Both the position numbers and the translations under genes were made by a program. Of a stretch of 64,000 bases of DNA, positions 1 through 12,555 are shown piece by piece. The notes under the pieces are model-generated. The model was not told where the DNA came from, made no database searches, and was given only the letters and a program-made list of their open reading frames with translations. Each line of letters begins with the position of its first letter. Position 1 is the first letter of the stretch. Origin of the DNA: Morinoia aosen (Eukaryota > Arthropoda > Malacostraca > Amphipoda > Talitridae). The DNA is taken from NCBI GenBank assembly GCA_030386875.1, contig CM059575.1:52668859-52732858 (forward strand), read 5' to 3'.

Positions 1-1321
1 GCCGCAGTTTATCTTCTATGTTTTTTTAAAGGGAAATTGTATGGTGCTAACACTTCATTTTAAGGATACAGATGTGCTTTATACTTAATTTTTGTTACTA
101 TGCTAACTACAGCATTTTGAGCTGTTAGGATTTTGGAAAATGATCTCTTCCTCTTGAATATTCTTGAAATAGTTACAAAATTAAAGAGAACTTTTGCATA
201 CATTTGATCCTTTAGAAAATTATAGCGTTGTGATATTTATCAGATTAATAAAATATTGAACTATTTTATTACATTTTAGTCTATTACCTATAATAAATAT
301 TTTTTAATATTACAAATAGATTCTACCATTTTCTCTACATTTTATCAAACTGGTATTACTATATTTTAGATATTTTATTATCTGAATACAAATTCTTGAA
401 CAATCTCTTATAGTTGTTTAGGTACCCTTTTGTTGAAATTACCCTCTCATGAAAATTAGAACTACAGTACTTGAAGGTTGTCTATTCTCATCCTGTTATG
501 AATTTTATTGCCCTACCATGCTATCAAATCATCCTTTTTATAAATAATTTGCTTTATGAGTACCATTATGGTTACTAGCATATCAAATTGTAGAAAAAAT
601 TTCAAATTGATGTATTCAATGCTTATGCTATGAATTTTTTCATTACCTAATAGTTATTTTTGTTACAAATGCTTTTTATGCAATTGGCTTCTGAGGATTT
701 TGAGTAATTAATTCTTTTATTATACATATATGGCTTATTCAAATTTATAAATTTTTTTTTTCAAGTCTAATTTTAAAATGCATTTGGTAAATGTGAAGCA
801 TGATGTGATCAAAGGAAATATGAATTTTATTCCCAAGAATCACTAAAGGAATCCATTTAAGAAACGTTTTACATGAATGACATTCTGCTCGCTGATAAGT
901 TATTTTAGAATTATTCAACTTTGAACTTGGAAAATTTCAAATTTATAAAACCTTATGTTTCGGACTAATTTAATTTTTTTATTATTATATTAACTGAAAA
1001 AATATTTATCCTTTGAATAATTTTTCTTATTATATCTTTGATGAAGATTGAATTTTTTTTAAAGTTATAGATTATCTCAGAAAAAGTATGTTAAAAATGT
1101 AAAAGAGCCAACATGAAAAAAAACTGATGTAATATGCCTACACCTACAGTCATAAAAAAACTAATAATTCTGCAGCTAAGAATAATTCGACAGTATATAT
1201 ATTATTTTTTTGCTTCTTTGCTGCAGCAGATTAGCACCTAGAATGTAAATTAAATTCAGGGGATTGTATCAACTGATCTTGAAGATGGGAAGTGGTTACC
1301 AGAAAGCAAAGAAAGGATGAC
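1..1321. other. AT-rich non-coding DNA
   Basis: Strongly AT-rich sequence with homopolymer runs and no open frame of note on either strand. I see no gene, RNA or mobile-element signature. It ends abruptly where the 19-bp tandem array begins. Confidence 0.8.
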
Positions 1322-4300
1322 AAGAGGTCACTGGTATGAGTAGAGGTCACTGGTATGAGTAGAGGTCACTGGTATGAGTAGAGGTCACTGGTATGAGTAG
1401 AGGTCACTGGTTTGAGTAGAGGTCACTGGTATGAGTGGAGGTCACTGGTATGAGTAGAGGTCACTGGTATGAGTAGAGGTCACTGGTATGAGTAGAGGTC
1501 ATTGCTATGAGTAGAGGTCATTGGTATGAGTAGAGGTCATTGGTGTGAGTAGAGGTCATTGGTGTGAGTAGAGGTCATTGGTGTGAGTACAGGTCATTGG
1601 TGTGAGTACAGGTCATTGGTATGAGTACAGGTCATTGGTATGAGTAGAGGTCATTGGTATGAGTACAGGTCATTGGTATGAGTACAGGTCATTGGTATGA
1701 GTAGAGGTCATTGGTATGAGTAGAGGTCATTGGTATGAGTAGAGGTCACTGGTATGAGTAGAGGTCACTGGTATGAGTACAGGTCACTGGTATGAGTACA
1801 GGTCACTGGTATGAGTACAGGTCACTGGTATGAGTACAGGTCACTGGTATGAGTACAGGTCACTGGTATGAGTACAGGTCACTGGTATGAGTACAGGTCA
1901 CTGGTATGAGTACAGGTCACTGGTATGAGTACAGGTCACTGGTATGAGTAGAGGTCACTGGTATGAGTAGAGGTCACTGGTATGAGTAGGGGTCACTGGT
2001 ATGAGTAGGGGTCACTGGTATGAGTAGGGGTCACTGGTATGAGTAGGGGTCACTGGTATGAGTAGGGGTCACTGGTATGAGTAGGGGTCACTGGTATGAG
2101 TACGGGTCACTGGTATGAGTACAGGTCACTGGTATGAGTACAGGTCACTGGTATGAGTAGAGGTAACTGGTATGAGTAGAGGTCATTGGTATGAGTACAG
2201 GTCATTGGTATGAGTAGAGGTCACTGGTATGAGTAGAGGTCATTGGTATGAGTACAGGTCACTGGTATGAGTAGAGGTCACTGGTATGAGTAGAGGTAAC
2301 TGGTATGAGTAGAGGTCATTGGTATGAGTACAGGTCATTGGTATGAGTACAGGTCATTGGTATGAGTAGAGGTCATTGGTATGAGTAGAGGTCACTGGTA
2401 TGAGTAGAGGTCACTGGTATGAGTACAGGTCACTGGTATGAGTACAGGTCACTGGTATGAGTACAGGTCACTGGTATGAGTACAGGTCACTGGTATGAGT
2501 ACAGGTCACTGGTATGAGTAGAGGTCACTGGTATGAGTAGAGGTCACTGGTATGAGTAGGGGTCACTGGTATGAGTAGGGGTCACTGGTATGAGTAGGGG
2601 TCACTGGTATGAGTAGGGGTCACTGGTATGAGTAGGGGTCACTGGTATGAGTAGGGGTCACTGGTATGAGTACAGGCCACTGGTATGAGTACAGGTCACT
2701 GGTATGAGTACAGGTCACTGGTATGAGTACAGGTCACTGGTATGAGTACAGGTCACTGGTATGAGTACAGGTCACTGGTATGAGTAGAGGTCACTGGTAT
2801 GAGTAGAGGTCACTGGTATGAGTAGAGGTCACTGGTATGAGTAGAGGTCACTGGTGTGAGTAGAGGTCACTGGTGTGAGTAGAGGTCACTGGTGTGAGTA
2901 GGGGTCACTGGTGTGAGTAGGGGTCACTGGTGTGAGTAGGGGTCACTGGTGTGAGTAGGGGTCACTGGTGTGAGTAGGGGTCACTGGTGTGAGTAGAGGT
3001 CACTGGTGTGAGTAGAGGTCACTGGTATGAGTAGAGGTCACTGGTATGAGTAGAGGTCACTGGTATGAGTAGAGGTCACTGGTATGAGTAGAGGTCACTG
3101 GTATGAGTAGAGGTCACTGGTATGAGTAGAGGTCACTGGTATGAGTAGAGGTCACTGGTATGAGTAGAGGTCACTGGTATGAGTAGAGGTCACTGGTATG
3201 AGTAGAGGTCACTGGTATGAGTAGAGGTCACTGGTATGAGTAGAGGTCACTGGTATGAGTAGAGGTCACTGGTATGAGTAGAGGTCACTGGTGTGAGTAG
3301 AGGTCACTGGTGTGAGTAGAGGTCACTGGTGTGAGTAGAGGTCACTGGTGTGAGTAGAGGTCACTGGTGTGAGTAGAGGTCACTGGTGTGAGTAGAGGTC
3401 ACTGGTGTGAGTAGAGGTCACTGGTGTGAGTAGAGGTCACTGGTGTGAGTAGAGGTCACTGGTGTGAGTAGAGGTCACTGGTGTGAGTAGGGGTCACTGG
3501 TGTGAGTAGGGGTCACTGGTGTGAGTAGGGGTCACTGGTGTGAGTAGGGGTCACTGGTGTGAGTAGAGGTCACTGGTGTGAGTAGAGGTCACTGGTGTGA
3601 GTAGAGATTACTGGTGTGAGTAGAGGTCACTGGTGTGAGTAGAGGTCACTGGTATGAGTAGAGGTCACTGGTATGAGTAGAGGTCACTGGTATGAGTAGA
3701 GGTCACTGGTATGAGTAGAGGTCACTGGTATGAGTAGAGGTCACTGGTATGAGTAGAGGTCACTGGTATGAGTAGAGGTCACTGGTATGAGTAGAGGTCA
3801 CTGGTGTGAGTAGAGGTCACTGGTGTGAGTAGAGGTCACTGGTGTGAGTAGAGGTCACTGGTGTGAGTAGAGGTCACTGGTGTGAGTAGAGGTCACTGGT
3901 GTGAGTAGAGGTCACTGGTGTGAGTAGAGGTCACTGGTGTGAGTAGAGGTCACTGGTGTGAGTAGAGGTCACTGGTGTGAGTAGAGGTCACTGGTGTGAG
4001 TAGAGGTCACTGGTGTGAGTAGAGGTCACTGGTGTGAGTAGAGGTCACTGGTGTGAGTAGAGGTCACTGGTGTGAGTAGAGGTCACTGGTGTGAGTAGAG
4101 GTCACTGGTGTGAGTAGAGGTCACTGGTGTGAGTAGAGGTCACTGGTGTGAGTAGAGGTCACTGGTGTGAGTAGAGGTCACTGGTGTGAGTAGAGGTCAC
4201 TGGTGTGAGTAGAGGTCACTGGTGTGAGTAGAGGTCACTGGTGTGAGTAGGGGTCACTGGTGTGAGTAGGGGTCACTGGTGTGAGTAGGGGTCACTGGTG

Positions 4301-5501
4301 TGAGTAGGGGTCACTGGTGTGAGTAGGGGTCACTGGTGTGAGTAGGGGTCACTGGTGTGAGTAGAGGTCACTGGTGTGAGTAGAGGTCACTGGTGTGAGT
4401 AGAGGTCACTGGTGTGAGTAGAGGTCACTGGTGTGAGTCGAGGTCACTGGTGTGAGTAGAGGTCACTGGTGTGAGTAGAGGTCACTGGTGTGAGTAGAGG
4501 TCACTGGTGTGAGTAGAGGTCACTGGTGTGAGTAGAGGTCACTGGTGTGAGTAGAGGTCACTGGTGTGAGTAGAGGTCACTGGTGTGAGTAGAGGTCACT
4601 GGTATGAGTAGAGGTCACTGGTATGAGTAGAGGTCACTGGTATGAGTAGAGGTCACTGGTATGAGTAGAGGTCACTGGTATGAGTAGAGGTCACTGGTAT
4701 GAGTAGAGGTCACTGGTATGAGTAGAGGTCACTGGTATGAGTAGAGGTCACTGGTATGAGTAGAGGTCACTGGTATGAGTAGAGGTCACTGGTATGAGTA
4801 GAGGTCACTGGTATGAGTAGAGGTCACTGGTATGAGTAGAGGTCACTGGTATGAGTAGAGGTCACTGGTATGAGTAGAGGTCACTGGTATGAGTAGAGGT
4901 CACTGGTATGAGTAGAGGTCACTGGTATGAGTAGAGGTCACTGGTATGAGTAGAGGTCACTGGTATGAGTAGAGGTCACTGGTATGAGTAGAGGTCACTG
5001 GTATGAGTAGAGGTCACTGGTATGAGTAGAGGTCACTGGTATGAGTAGAGGTCACTGGTATGAGTAGAGGTCACTGGTATGAGTAGAGGTCACTGGTATG
5101 AGTAGAGGTCACTGGTATGAGTAGAGGTCACTGGTATGAGTAGAGGTCACTGGTATGAGTAGAGGTCACTGGTATGAGTAGAGGTCACTGGTATGAGTAG
5201 AGGTCACTGGTATGAGTAGAGGTCACTGGTATGAGTAGAGGTCACTGGTATGAGTAGAGGTCACTGGTATGAGTAGAGGTCACTGGTATGAGTAGAGGTC
5301 ACTGGTATGAGTAGAGGTCACTGGTATGAGTAGAGGTCACTGGTATGAGTAGAGGTCACTGGTATGAGTAGAGGTCACTGGTATGAGTAGAGGTCACTGG
5401 TATGAGTAGAGGTCACTGGTATGAGTAGAGGTCACTGGTATGAGTAGAGGTCACTGGTATGAGTAGAGGTCACTGGTATGAGTAGAGGTCACTGGTATGA
5501 G
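1322..5501. repeat. Minisatellite A, 19-bp unit, about 220 copies
   Basis: Head-to-tail copies of AGAGGTCACTGGTATGAGT (19 bp), almost without length change. Variants occur as single-base switches: GGTATG or GGTGTG, GTCACT or GTCATT, and AGTAGAG, AGTACAG or AGTAGGG. They come in homogeneous blocks; the last ~48 units (about 4600-5500) are nearly all the ATG form, while 3800-4600 is nearly all the GTG form. A longer variant pattern is repeated in the first third (about 1740-2170 against 2390-2760). The unit is clearly related to the next array. No coding function is inferred. Confidence 0.97.
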
Positions 5502-8436
5502 AAAAAGTCACCAGGATAAGATGAGGTCTCCAGTGTGAGATGGGGTCACCAGTGTGAGATGGGGTCACCAGTGTGAGATGGGGTCACCAGTGTGAGATGG
5601 GGTCACCAGTGTGAGATGGGGTCACCAGTGTGAGATGGGGTCATCAGTGTGAGATGGGGTCACCAGTGTGAGATGGGGTCACCAGTGTGAGATGGGGTCA
5701 TCAGTGTGAGATGGGGTCACCAGTGTGAGATGGGGTCATCAGTGTGAGATGGGGTCACCAGTGTGAGATGGGGTCACCAGTGTGAGATGGGGTCATCAGT
5801 GTGAGATGGGGTCACCAGTGTGAGATGGGGTCACCAGTGTGAGATGGGGTCACCAGTGTGAGATGGGGTCACCAGTGTGAGATGGGGTCATCAGTGTGAG
5901 ATGGGGTCATCAGTGTGAGATGGGGTCACCAGTGTGAGATGGGGTCACCAGTGTGAGATGGGGTCACCAGTGTGAGATGGGGTCACCAGTGTGAGATGGG
6001 GTCACCAGTGTGAGATGGGGTCACCAGTGTGAGATGGGGTCACCAGTGTGAGATGGGGTCACCAGTGTGAGATGGGGTCACCAGTGTGAGATGGGGTCAT
6101 CAGTGTGAGATGGGGTCACCAGTGTGAGATGGGGTCACCAGTGTGAGATGGGGTCACCAGTGTGAGATGGGGTCACCAGTGTGAGATGGGGTCACCAGTG
6201 TGAGATGGGGTCACCAGTGTGAGATGGGGTCACCAGTGTGAGATGGGGTCACCAGTGTGAGATGGGGTCATCAGTGTGAGATGGGGTCATCAGTGTGAGA
6301 TGGGGTCACCAGTGTGAGATGGGGTCACCAGTGTGAGATGGGGTCATCAGTGTGAGATGGGGTCATCAGTGTGAGATGGGGTCACCAGTGTGAGATGGGG
6401 TCACCAGTGTGAGATGGGGTCACCAGTGTCAGATGGGGTCACCAGTGTGAGATGGGGTCACCAGTGTGGGATGGGGTCACCAGTGTGGGATGGGGTCACC
6501 AGTGTGAGATGGGGTCACCAGTGTGAGATGGGGTCACCAGTGTGAGATGGGGTCACCAGTGTGAGATGGGGTCACCAGTGTGAGATGGGGTCACCAGTGT
6601 GAGATGGGGTCACCAGTGTGAGATGGGGTCATCAGTGTGAGATGGGGTCATCAGTGTGAGATGGGGTCACCAGTGTGAGATGGGGTCACCAGTGTGAGAT
6701 GGGGTCACCAGTGTGAGATGGGGTCATCAATGTGAGATGGGGTCACCAGTGTGAGATGGGGTCACCAGTGTGAGATGGGGTCACCAGTGTGGGATGGGGT
6801 CACCAGTGTGGGATGGGGTCATCAGTGTGAGATGGGGTCACCAGTGTGAGATGGGGTCATCAGTGTGAGATGGGGTCACCAGTGTGAGATGGGGTCACCA
6901 GTGTGAGATGGGGTCACCAGTGTGAGATGGGGTCACCAGTGTGAGATGGGGTCATCAGTGTGAGATGGGGTCACCAGTGTGAGATGGGGTCACCAGTGTG
7001 AGATGGGGTCATCAGTGTGAGATGGGGTCATCAGTGTGAGATGGGGTCACCAGTGTGAGATGGGGTCACCAGTGTGAGATGGGGTCACCAGTGTGAGATG
7101 GGGTCACCAGTGTGAGATGGGGTCATCAGTGTGAGATGGGGTCACCAGTGTGAGATGGGGTCATCAGTGTGAGATGGGGGTCACCAGTGTGAGATGGGGT
7201 CACCAGTGTGAGATGGGGTCACCAGAGTAAGATGGGGTCATCAGTGTGAGATGGGGTCACCAGTGTGAGATGGGGTCACCAGTGTGAGATGGGGTCATCA
7301 GTGTGAGATGGGGTCACCAGTGTGAGATGGGGTCACCAGTGTGAGATGGGGTCACCAGTGTGAGATGGGGTCACCAGTGTGAGATGGGGTCACCAGTGTA
7401 AGATGGGGTCACCAGTGAGATGGGGTCACCAGTGTGAGATGGGGTCACCAGTGTGAGATGGGGTCACCAGTGTGAGATGGGGTCACCAGTGGTGAGATGG
7501 GGTCACCAGTGTGAGATGGGGTCACCAGAGTAAGATGGGGTCACCAGTGTGAGATGGGGTCACCAGTGTGAGATGGGGTCATCAGTGTGAGATGGGGTCA
7601 CCAGTGTGAGATGGGGTCACCAGTGTGAGATGGGGTCACCAGTGTGAGATGGGGTCATCAGTGTGAGATGGGGTCACCAGTGTGAGATGGGGTCACCAGT
7701 GTAAGATGGGGTCACCAGTGTGAGATGGGGTCACCAGTGTGAGATGGGGTCACCAGTGTGAGATGGGGTCACCAGTGTGAGATGGGGTCACCAGTGTGAG
7801 ATGGGGTCATCAGTGTGAGATGGGGTCACCAGTGTAAGATGGGGTCACCAGTGTGAGATGGGGTCACCAGCGTGAGATGGGGTCACCAGCGTGAGATGGG
7901 GTCACCAGCGTGAGATGGGGTCACCAGTGTGAGATGGGGTCACCAGTGTAAGATGGGGGTCACCAGCGTGAGATGGGGTCATTCAGTGTGAGATGGGGTC
8001 ATCAGTGTGAGATGGGTCATCAGTGTGAGATGGGGTCACCAGTGTGAGATGGGGGTCATCAGTGTGAGATGGGGGTCACCAGTGTGAGATGGGGTCACCA
8101 GTGTGAGATGGGGTCATCAGTGTGAGATGGGGTCATCAGTGTGAGATGGGGTCACCAGTGTGAGATGGGGTCATCAGTGTGAGATGGGGTCACCAGTGTG
8201 AGATGGGGTCATCAGTGTGAGATGGGGGTCATCAGTGTGAGATGGGGTCATCAGTGTGAGATGGGGTCATCAGTGTGAGATGGGGTCATCAGTGTGAGAT
8301 GGGGTCACCAGTGTGAGATGGGGTCATCAGTGTGAGATGGGGGTCACCAGTGTGAGATTGGGGTCACCAGTGTGAGATGGGGTCACCAGTGTAAGATGGG
8401 GTCACCAGCGTGAGATGGGGTCATCAGAGTGAGATG
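5502..8436. repeat. Minisatellite B, 19-bp unit, about 153 copies
   Basis: Tandem copies of AGATGGGGTCACCAGTGTG (19 bp), with GTCACC/GTCATC as the common two-state variant and rarer one-base length changes toward the right end (about 7170, 7490, 7955-8060). A short transitional stretch (5502-5520) joins it to array A. The unit keeps the GTGTGAG and GGTCAC words of array A at the same 19-bp period, so A and B probably come from one ancestral repeat. Confidence 0.97.
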
Positions 8437-8999
8437 AGATCAAAAAATGGAATGGGACACCTGGATGAGATGAAGTCGCCAGGATGAAGGCAAGTCACCA
8501 TGGTAATGAAAAGAGGTCCTCAGGATGATATAAGGTCCCCCGGGTGATATAAGGAGGTCCCCCAGATGATACAAGGAGTCCCCCAGATGATACAAGGAGG
8601 TCCCCCAGATGTTACAAGGAGGTCCCCCAGATGATACAAGGAGGTCCCCCAGATGATACAAGGAGGTCCCCTAGATGATACAAGGAGGTCCCCCAGATGA
8701 TACAAGGAGGTCCCCCAGATGATACAAGGAGGTCCCCCAGATGATACAAGGAGGTCCCCCAGATGATACAAGGAGGTCCCCCAGATGATACAAGGAGGTC
8801 CCCCAGATGATACAAGGAGGTCCCCCAGATGATACAAGGAGGTCCCCCCAGATGATACAAGGAGGTCCCCCAGATGATACAAGGAGGTCCCCCAGATGAT
8901 ACAAGGAGGTCCCCCAGATGATACAAGGAGGTCCCCCAGATGATACAAGGAGGTCCCCCAGGTGATGAAAAGTCCCCAGGGTGATGTAAGGATGCCCCC
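8437..8999. repeat. Minisatellite C, 22-bp unit, about 20 copies, with degenerate junction
   Basis: About 80 bp of degenerate units (8437-8520) with intermediate forms of the GGTC repeat lead into about 20 copies of a 22-bp unit made of AGGAGGTCCCCCAG followed by ATGATACA. Its reverse strand is stop-free over long stretches and gives small repetitive open frames, which I do not regard as genes. The right edge (8960-8999) degenerates toward array D. Confidence 0.95.
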
Positions 9000-9000
9000 A

Positions 9001-11850
9001 CGGTGAAAAAAGGTCCTCAGGAGGAAAAGAGGTCTTCAGGAGGAAAAGAGGTCCTCAGGAGGAAAAGAGGTCCTCAGGAGGAGAAGAGGTCCTCAGGGGA
9101 AAAGAGGTCCTCAGGAGCAAAAGAGGTCCTCAGGGGGAAAAGAGGTCCTGGAAAGAGGTCCTCAGGGGGAAAAGAGGTCCTGGAAAAGAGGTCCTCAGGG
9201 GGAAAAGAGGTCCTGGAAAAGAGGTCCTCAGGAGGAAAAGAAGTCCTCAGGAGGAAAAGAGGTCCTCAGGAGGAAAAGAAGTCCTCAGGAGGAAAAGAAG
9301 TCCTCAGGAGGAAAAGAGAGGTCCTCAGGAGGAAAAGAGGTCCTCAGGAGGAAAAGAGGTCCTCAGGAGGAAAAGAGGTCCTCAGGAGGAAAAGAGGTCC
9401 TCAGGAGGAAAAGAGGTCCTCAGGAGGAAAAGAGGTCCTCAGGGGGAAAAGAGGTCCTCGGAGGAAAAGAGGTCCTCAGGGGGGAAAAGAAAGTCCTCAG
9501 GAGGAAAAGAAGTCCTCAGGAGGAAAAGAAGTCCTCAGGAGAAAAAGAAGTCCTCAGGAGGAAAAGAAGTCCTCGGAGGAAAAGAGGTCCTCAGGGGGAA
9601 AAGAAGTCCTCAGGAGGAAAAGAAGTCCTCAGGAGGAAAAAGAAGTCCTCAGGAGGAAAAGAAGTCCTCAGGAGAAAAAGAAGTCCTCAGGAGGAAAAGA
9701 AGTCCTCAGGAGGAAAAGAGGTCCTCAGGAGGAAAAGAAGTCCTCAGGAGAAAAAGAAGTCCTCAGGAGGAAAAGAAGTCCTCAGGAGGAAAAGAGGTCC
9801 TCAGGAGGAAAAGAAGTCCTCAGGAGAAAAGAAGTCCTCAGGGGGAAAAGAAGTCCTCAGGAGGAAAAGAAGTCCTCAGGAGGAAAAGAAGTCCTCAGGA
9901 GGAAAAGAAGTCCTCAGGAGAAAAAGAAGTCCTCAGGAGGAAAAGAAGTCCTCAGGAGGAAAAGAAGTCCTCAGGAGGAAAAGAAGTCCTCAGGAGGAAA
10001 AGAAGTCCTCAGGAGGAAAAGAAGTCCTCAGGAGGAAAAGAAGTCCTCAGGAGAAAAAGAAGTCTCAGGAGGAAAAGAAGTCCTCAGGAGGAAAAGAAGT
10101 CCTCAGGAGGAAAGAAGTCCTCAGGAGGAAAAGAAGTCCTCAGGAGGAAAAAGAAGTCCTCAGGAGGAAAAGAAGTCCTCAGGAGGAAAAGAGGTCCTCA
10201 GGAGGAAAAGAAGTCCTCAGGAGAAAAAGAAGTCCTCAGGAGGAAAAGAAGTCCTCAGGAGAAAAAGAAGTCCTCAGGAGGAAAAGAGGTCCTCAGGGGG
10301 AAAAGAGGTCCTCAGGAGAAAAAGAAGTCCTCAGGAGGAAAAGAAGTCCTCAGGAGAAAAAGAAGTCCTCAGGAGGAAAAAGAAGTCCTCAGGAGGAAAA
10401 GAAGGTCCTCAGGAGGAAAAGAGGTCCTCAGGAGGAAAAGAAGGTCCTCAGGAGAAAAAGAAGTCCTCAGGAGGAAAAGAAGTCCTCAGGAGAAAAAGAA
10501 GTCCTCAGGAGGAAAAGAGGTCCTCAGGGGGAAAAGAAGGTCCTCAGGAGAAAAAGAAGTCCTCAGGAGGAAAAGAAGTCCTCAGGAGAAAAAGAAGTCC
10601 TCAGGAGAAAAAGAAGTCCTCAGGAGGAAAAGAGGTCCTCAGGGGGAAAAGAGGTCCTCAGGGGGAAAAGAAGTCCTCAGGAGGAAAAGAAGTCCTCAGG
10701 AGAAAAAGAAAGTCCTCAGGAGAAAAAGAAGTCCTCAGGAGGAAAAGAGGTCCTCAGGGGGAAAAGAGGTCCTCAGGGGGAAAAGAAGTCCTCAGGAGGA
10801 AAAGAAGTCCTCAGGAGAAAAAGAAGTCCTCAGGAGAAAAAGAAGTCCTCAGGAGGAAAAGAGGTCCTCAGGGGGAAAAGAGGTCCTCAGGGGGAAAAGA
10901 GGTCCTCAGGAGGAAAAGAGGTCCTCAGGAGAAAAAGAAGTCCTCAGGAGGAAAAGAGGTCCTCAGGGGGAAAAGAGGTCCTCAGGGGGGAAAAGAGGTC
11001 CTCAGGGGGAAAAGAAGTCCTCAGAGAAAAAGAAGTCCTCAGGAGGGAAAAGAGGTCCTCGGGGGGAAAAGAGGTCCTCAAGGGGGAAAAGAAGTCCTCA
11101 GGAGGAAAAGAGGTCCTCAGGAGCAAAAGAAGTCCTCAGGAGGAAAAGAGGTCCTCAGGGGGAAAAGAAGGTCCTCAGGAGGAAAAGAGGTCCTCAGGGG
11201 GGAAAAGAGGTCCTCAGGGGGAAAAGAAGTCCTCAGGAGAAAAAGAAGTCCTCAGGAGGAAAAGAGGTCCTCGGGGGAAAAGAGGTCCTCAGGGGGAAAA
11301 GAAGTCCTCAGGAGGAAAAGAGGTCCCTCAGGAGCAAAAGAAGTCCTCAGGAGGAAAAGAGGGTCCTCAGGGGGAAAAGAAGTCCTCAGGAGGAAAAGAG
11401 GTCCTCAGGAGCAAAGAAGTCCTCAGGGGGAAAAAGAGGTCCTCAGGGGGAAAAGAAGTCCTCAGGAGGAAAAGAGGTCCTCAGGAGCAAAAGAAGTCCT
11501 CAGGAGGAAAAGAAGTCCTCAGGAGGAAAAGAGGTCCTCGGGGGGAAAAGATGTCTCAGGGGGAAAGAAGAGGTCCTCAGGAGCAAAAGAAGTCCTCAGG
11601 AGAAAAAGAAGTCCTCAGGAGGAAAAGAGGTCCTCGGGGGGAAAAGAGGTCCTCAGGGAGGAAAAGAGGTCCTCAGGAGGAAAAGAAGTCCTCAGGGGGA
11701 AAAGAGGTCCTCAGGAGGAAAAGAAGTCCTCAGGGGGAAAAGAGGTCCTCAGGGGGAAAGAGATCCCCAGGGGAAAGAGATCCGCAGTGAGAAAAGAGGT
11801 CCCCAAGGGGAATTGAGTCCCTGGGGAGAAAAGAGGTCTTCATAAGAAAG
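9001..11850. repeat. Minisatellite D, 19-bp purine-rich unit, about 149 copies
   Basis: Tandem copies of AAGAGGTCCTCAGGAGGAA (19 bp) with frequent one-base length changes and GGAGG/GGGGG and AAGAAG/AAGAGG variants. Plus-strand purines dominate. No frame of the unit contains a stop, so the array is open for 937 codons (9003-11816) and encodes a 19-residue cycle rich in K, R, E, S and G. This follows from unit composition and is not treated as a gene. The last units (11760-11850) decay. Confidence 0.96.
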
Positions 11851-12555
11851 CTATAAGTAGGAGGTAAGAGAAATATGTCTGAAAAAAGTAATGAGACAAA
11901 TGCTGTGGCATCAAATTACTAGAATGCCAACTAGAATTGAATTGAAACATTACTTGCTCATAATTTATGTTTTAAATCTATTGTGGTTCTAAGTGTTAAT
12001 CAAAAATTAGTCAAAACTGAGAAGAAAAGAAAAGAAGACTGGTCATTGCATCATAGCAATAGTGGAATTTATAGACTGAAAAATTTTGGTAAGTATGAGA
12101 AATTAAAAGTTTTTTGAATATTAGCTAAGCTGTAGGTATGTTACGAGCAAATACAATGAGGAATACCAATTGAAAACAGTCTTAGATTGCAACTTCAAAC
12201 TGTGACTTAATTTTTGTTGATAATTTTTCTGAGATGAGTATTTAGTTTGGTTATCATCGATCATTCTGCATAGAAAGAGTGGTTGAAAGCATTAAAATTA
12301 AGATAGTGACTTAGACTATATTTAGGCCTGCTGTTGGATTATCTCAATCAGGAGAATGCGTTTGGAATGTGAGATGAGGAAGAAATGAGAGTAAAATCTT
12401 TCAAATAAGCAACACCAGCTGTAATTGTAACTTGAATAAAAGTTTATCTGCTCAGAATGTTTGTAGTAGCTGATATCCAATAACTGTTTTGTTACTGTGG
12501 TTGAGAAAGCTGGTGGGTCTGACAGAAATTGCTGCATGGTGGGAGAATTTAGTGG
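11851..12555. other. AT-rich spacer between arrays D and E
   Basis: Unique-looking AT-rich DNA of about 700 bp separating two minisatellites. No open frame, RNA gene or mobile-element end is recognised. Confidence 0.7.

Noticed and set aside
1322..8436. Possible CRISPR-like array
   Set aside because: Units are contiguous with no unique spacers, and the setting is a eukaryotic intergenic region.
9003..11816. 937-codon open frame rich in Lys/Arg/Glu/Ser/Gly
   Set aside because: It is the 19-bp minisatellite D read through its three frames; no frame of the unit contains a stop. There is no promoter, unique domain or splice context, and small length changes switch the frame without effect.
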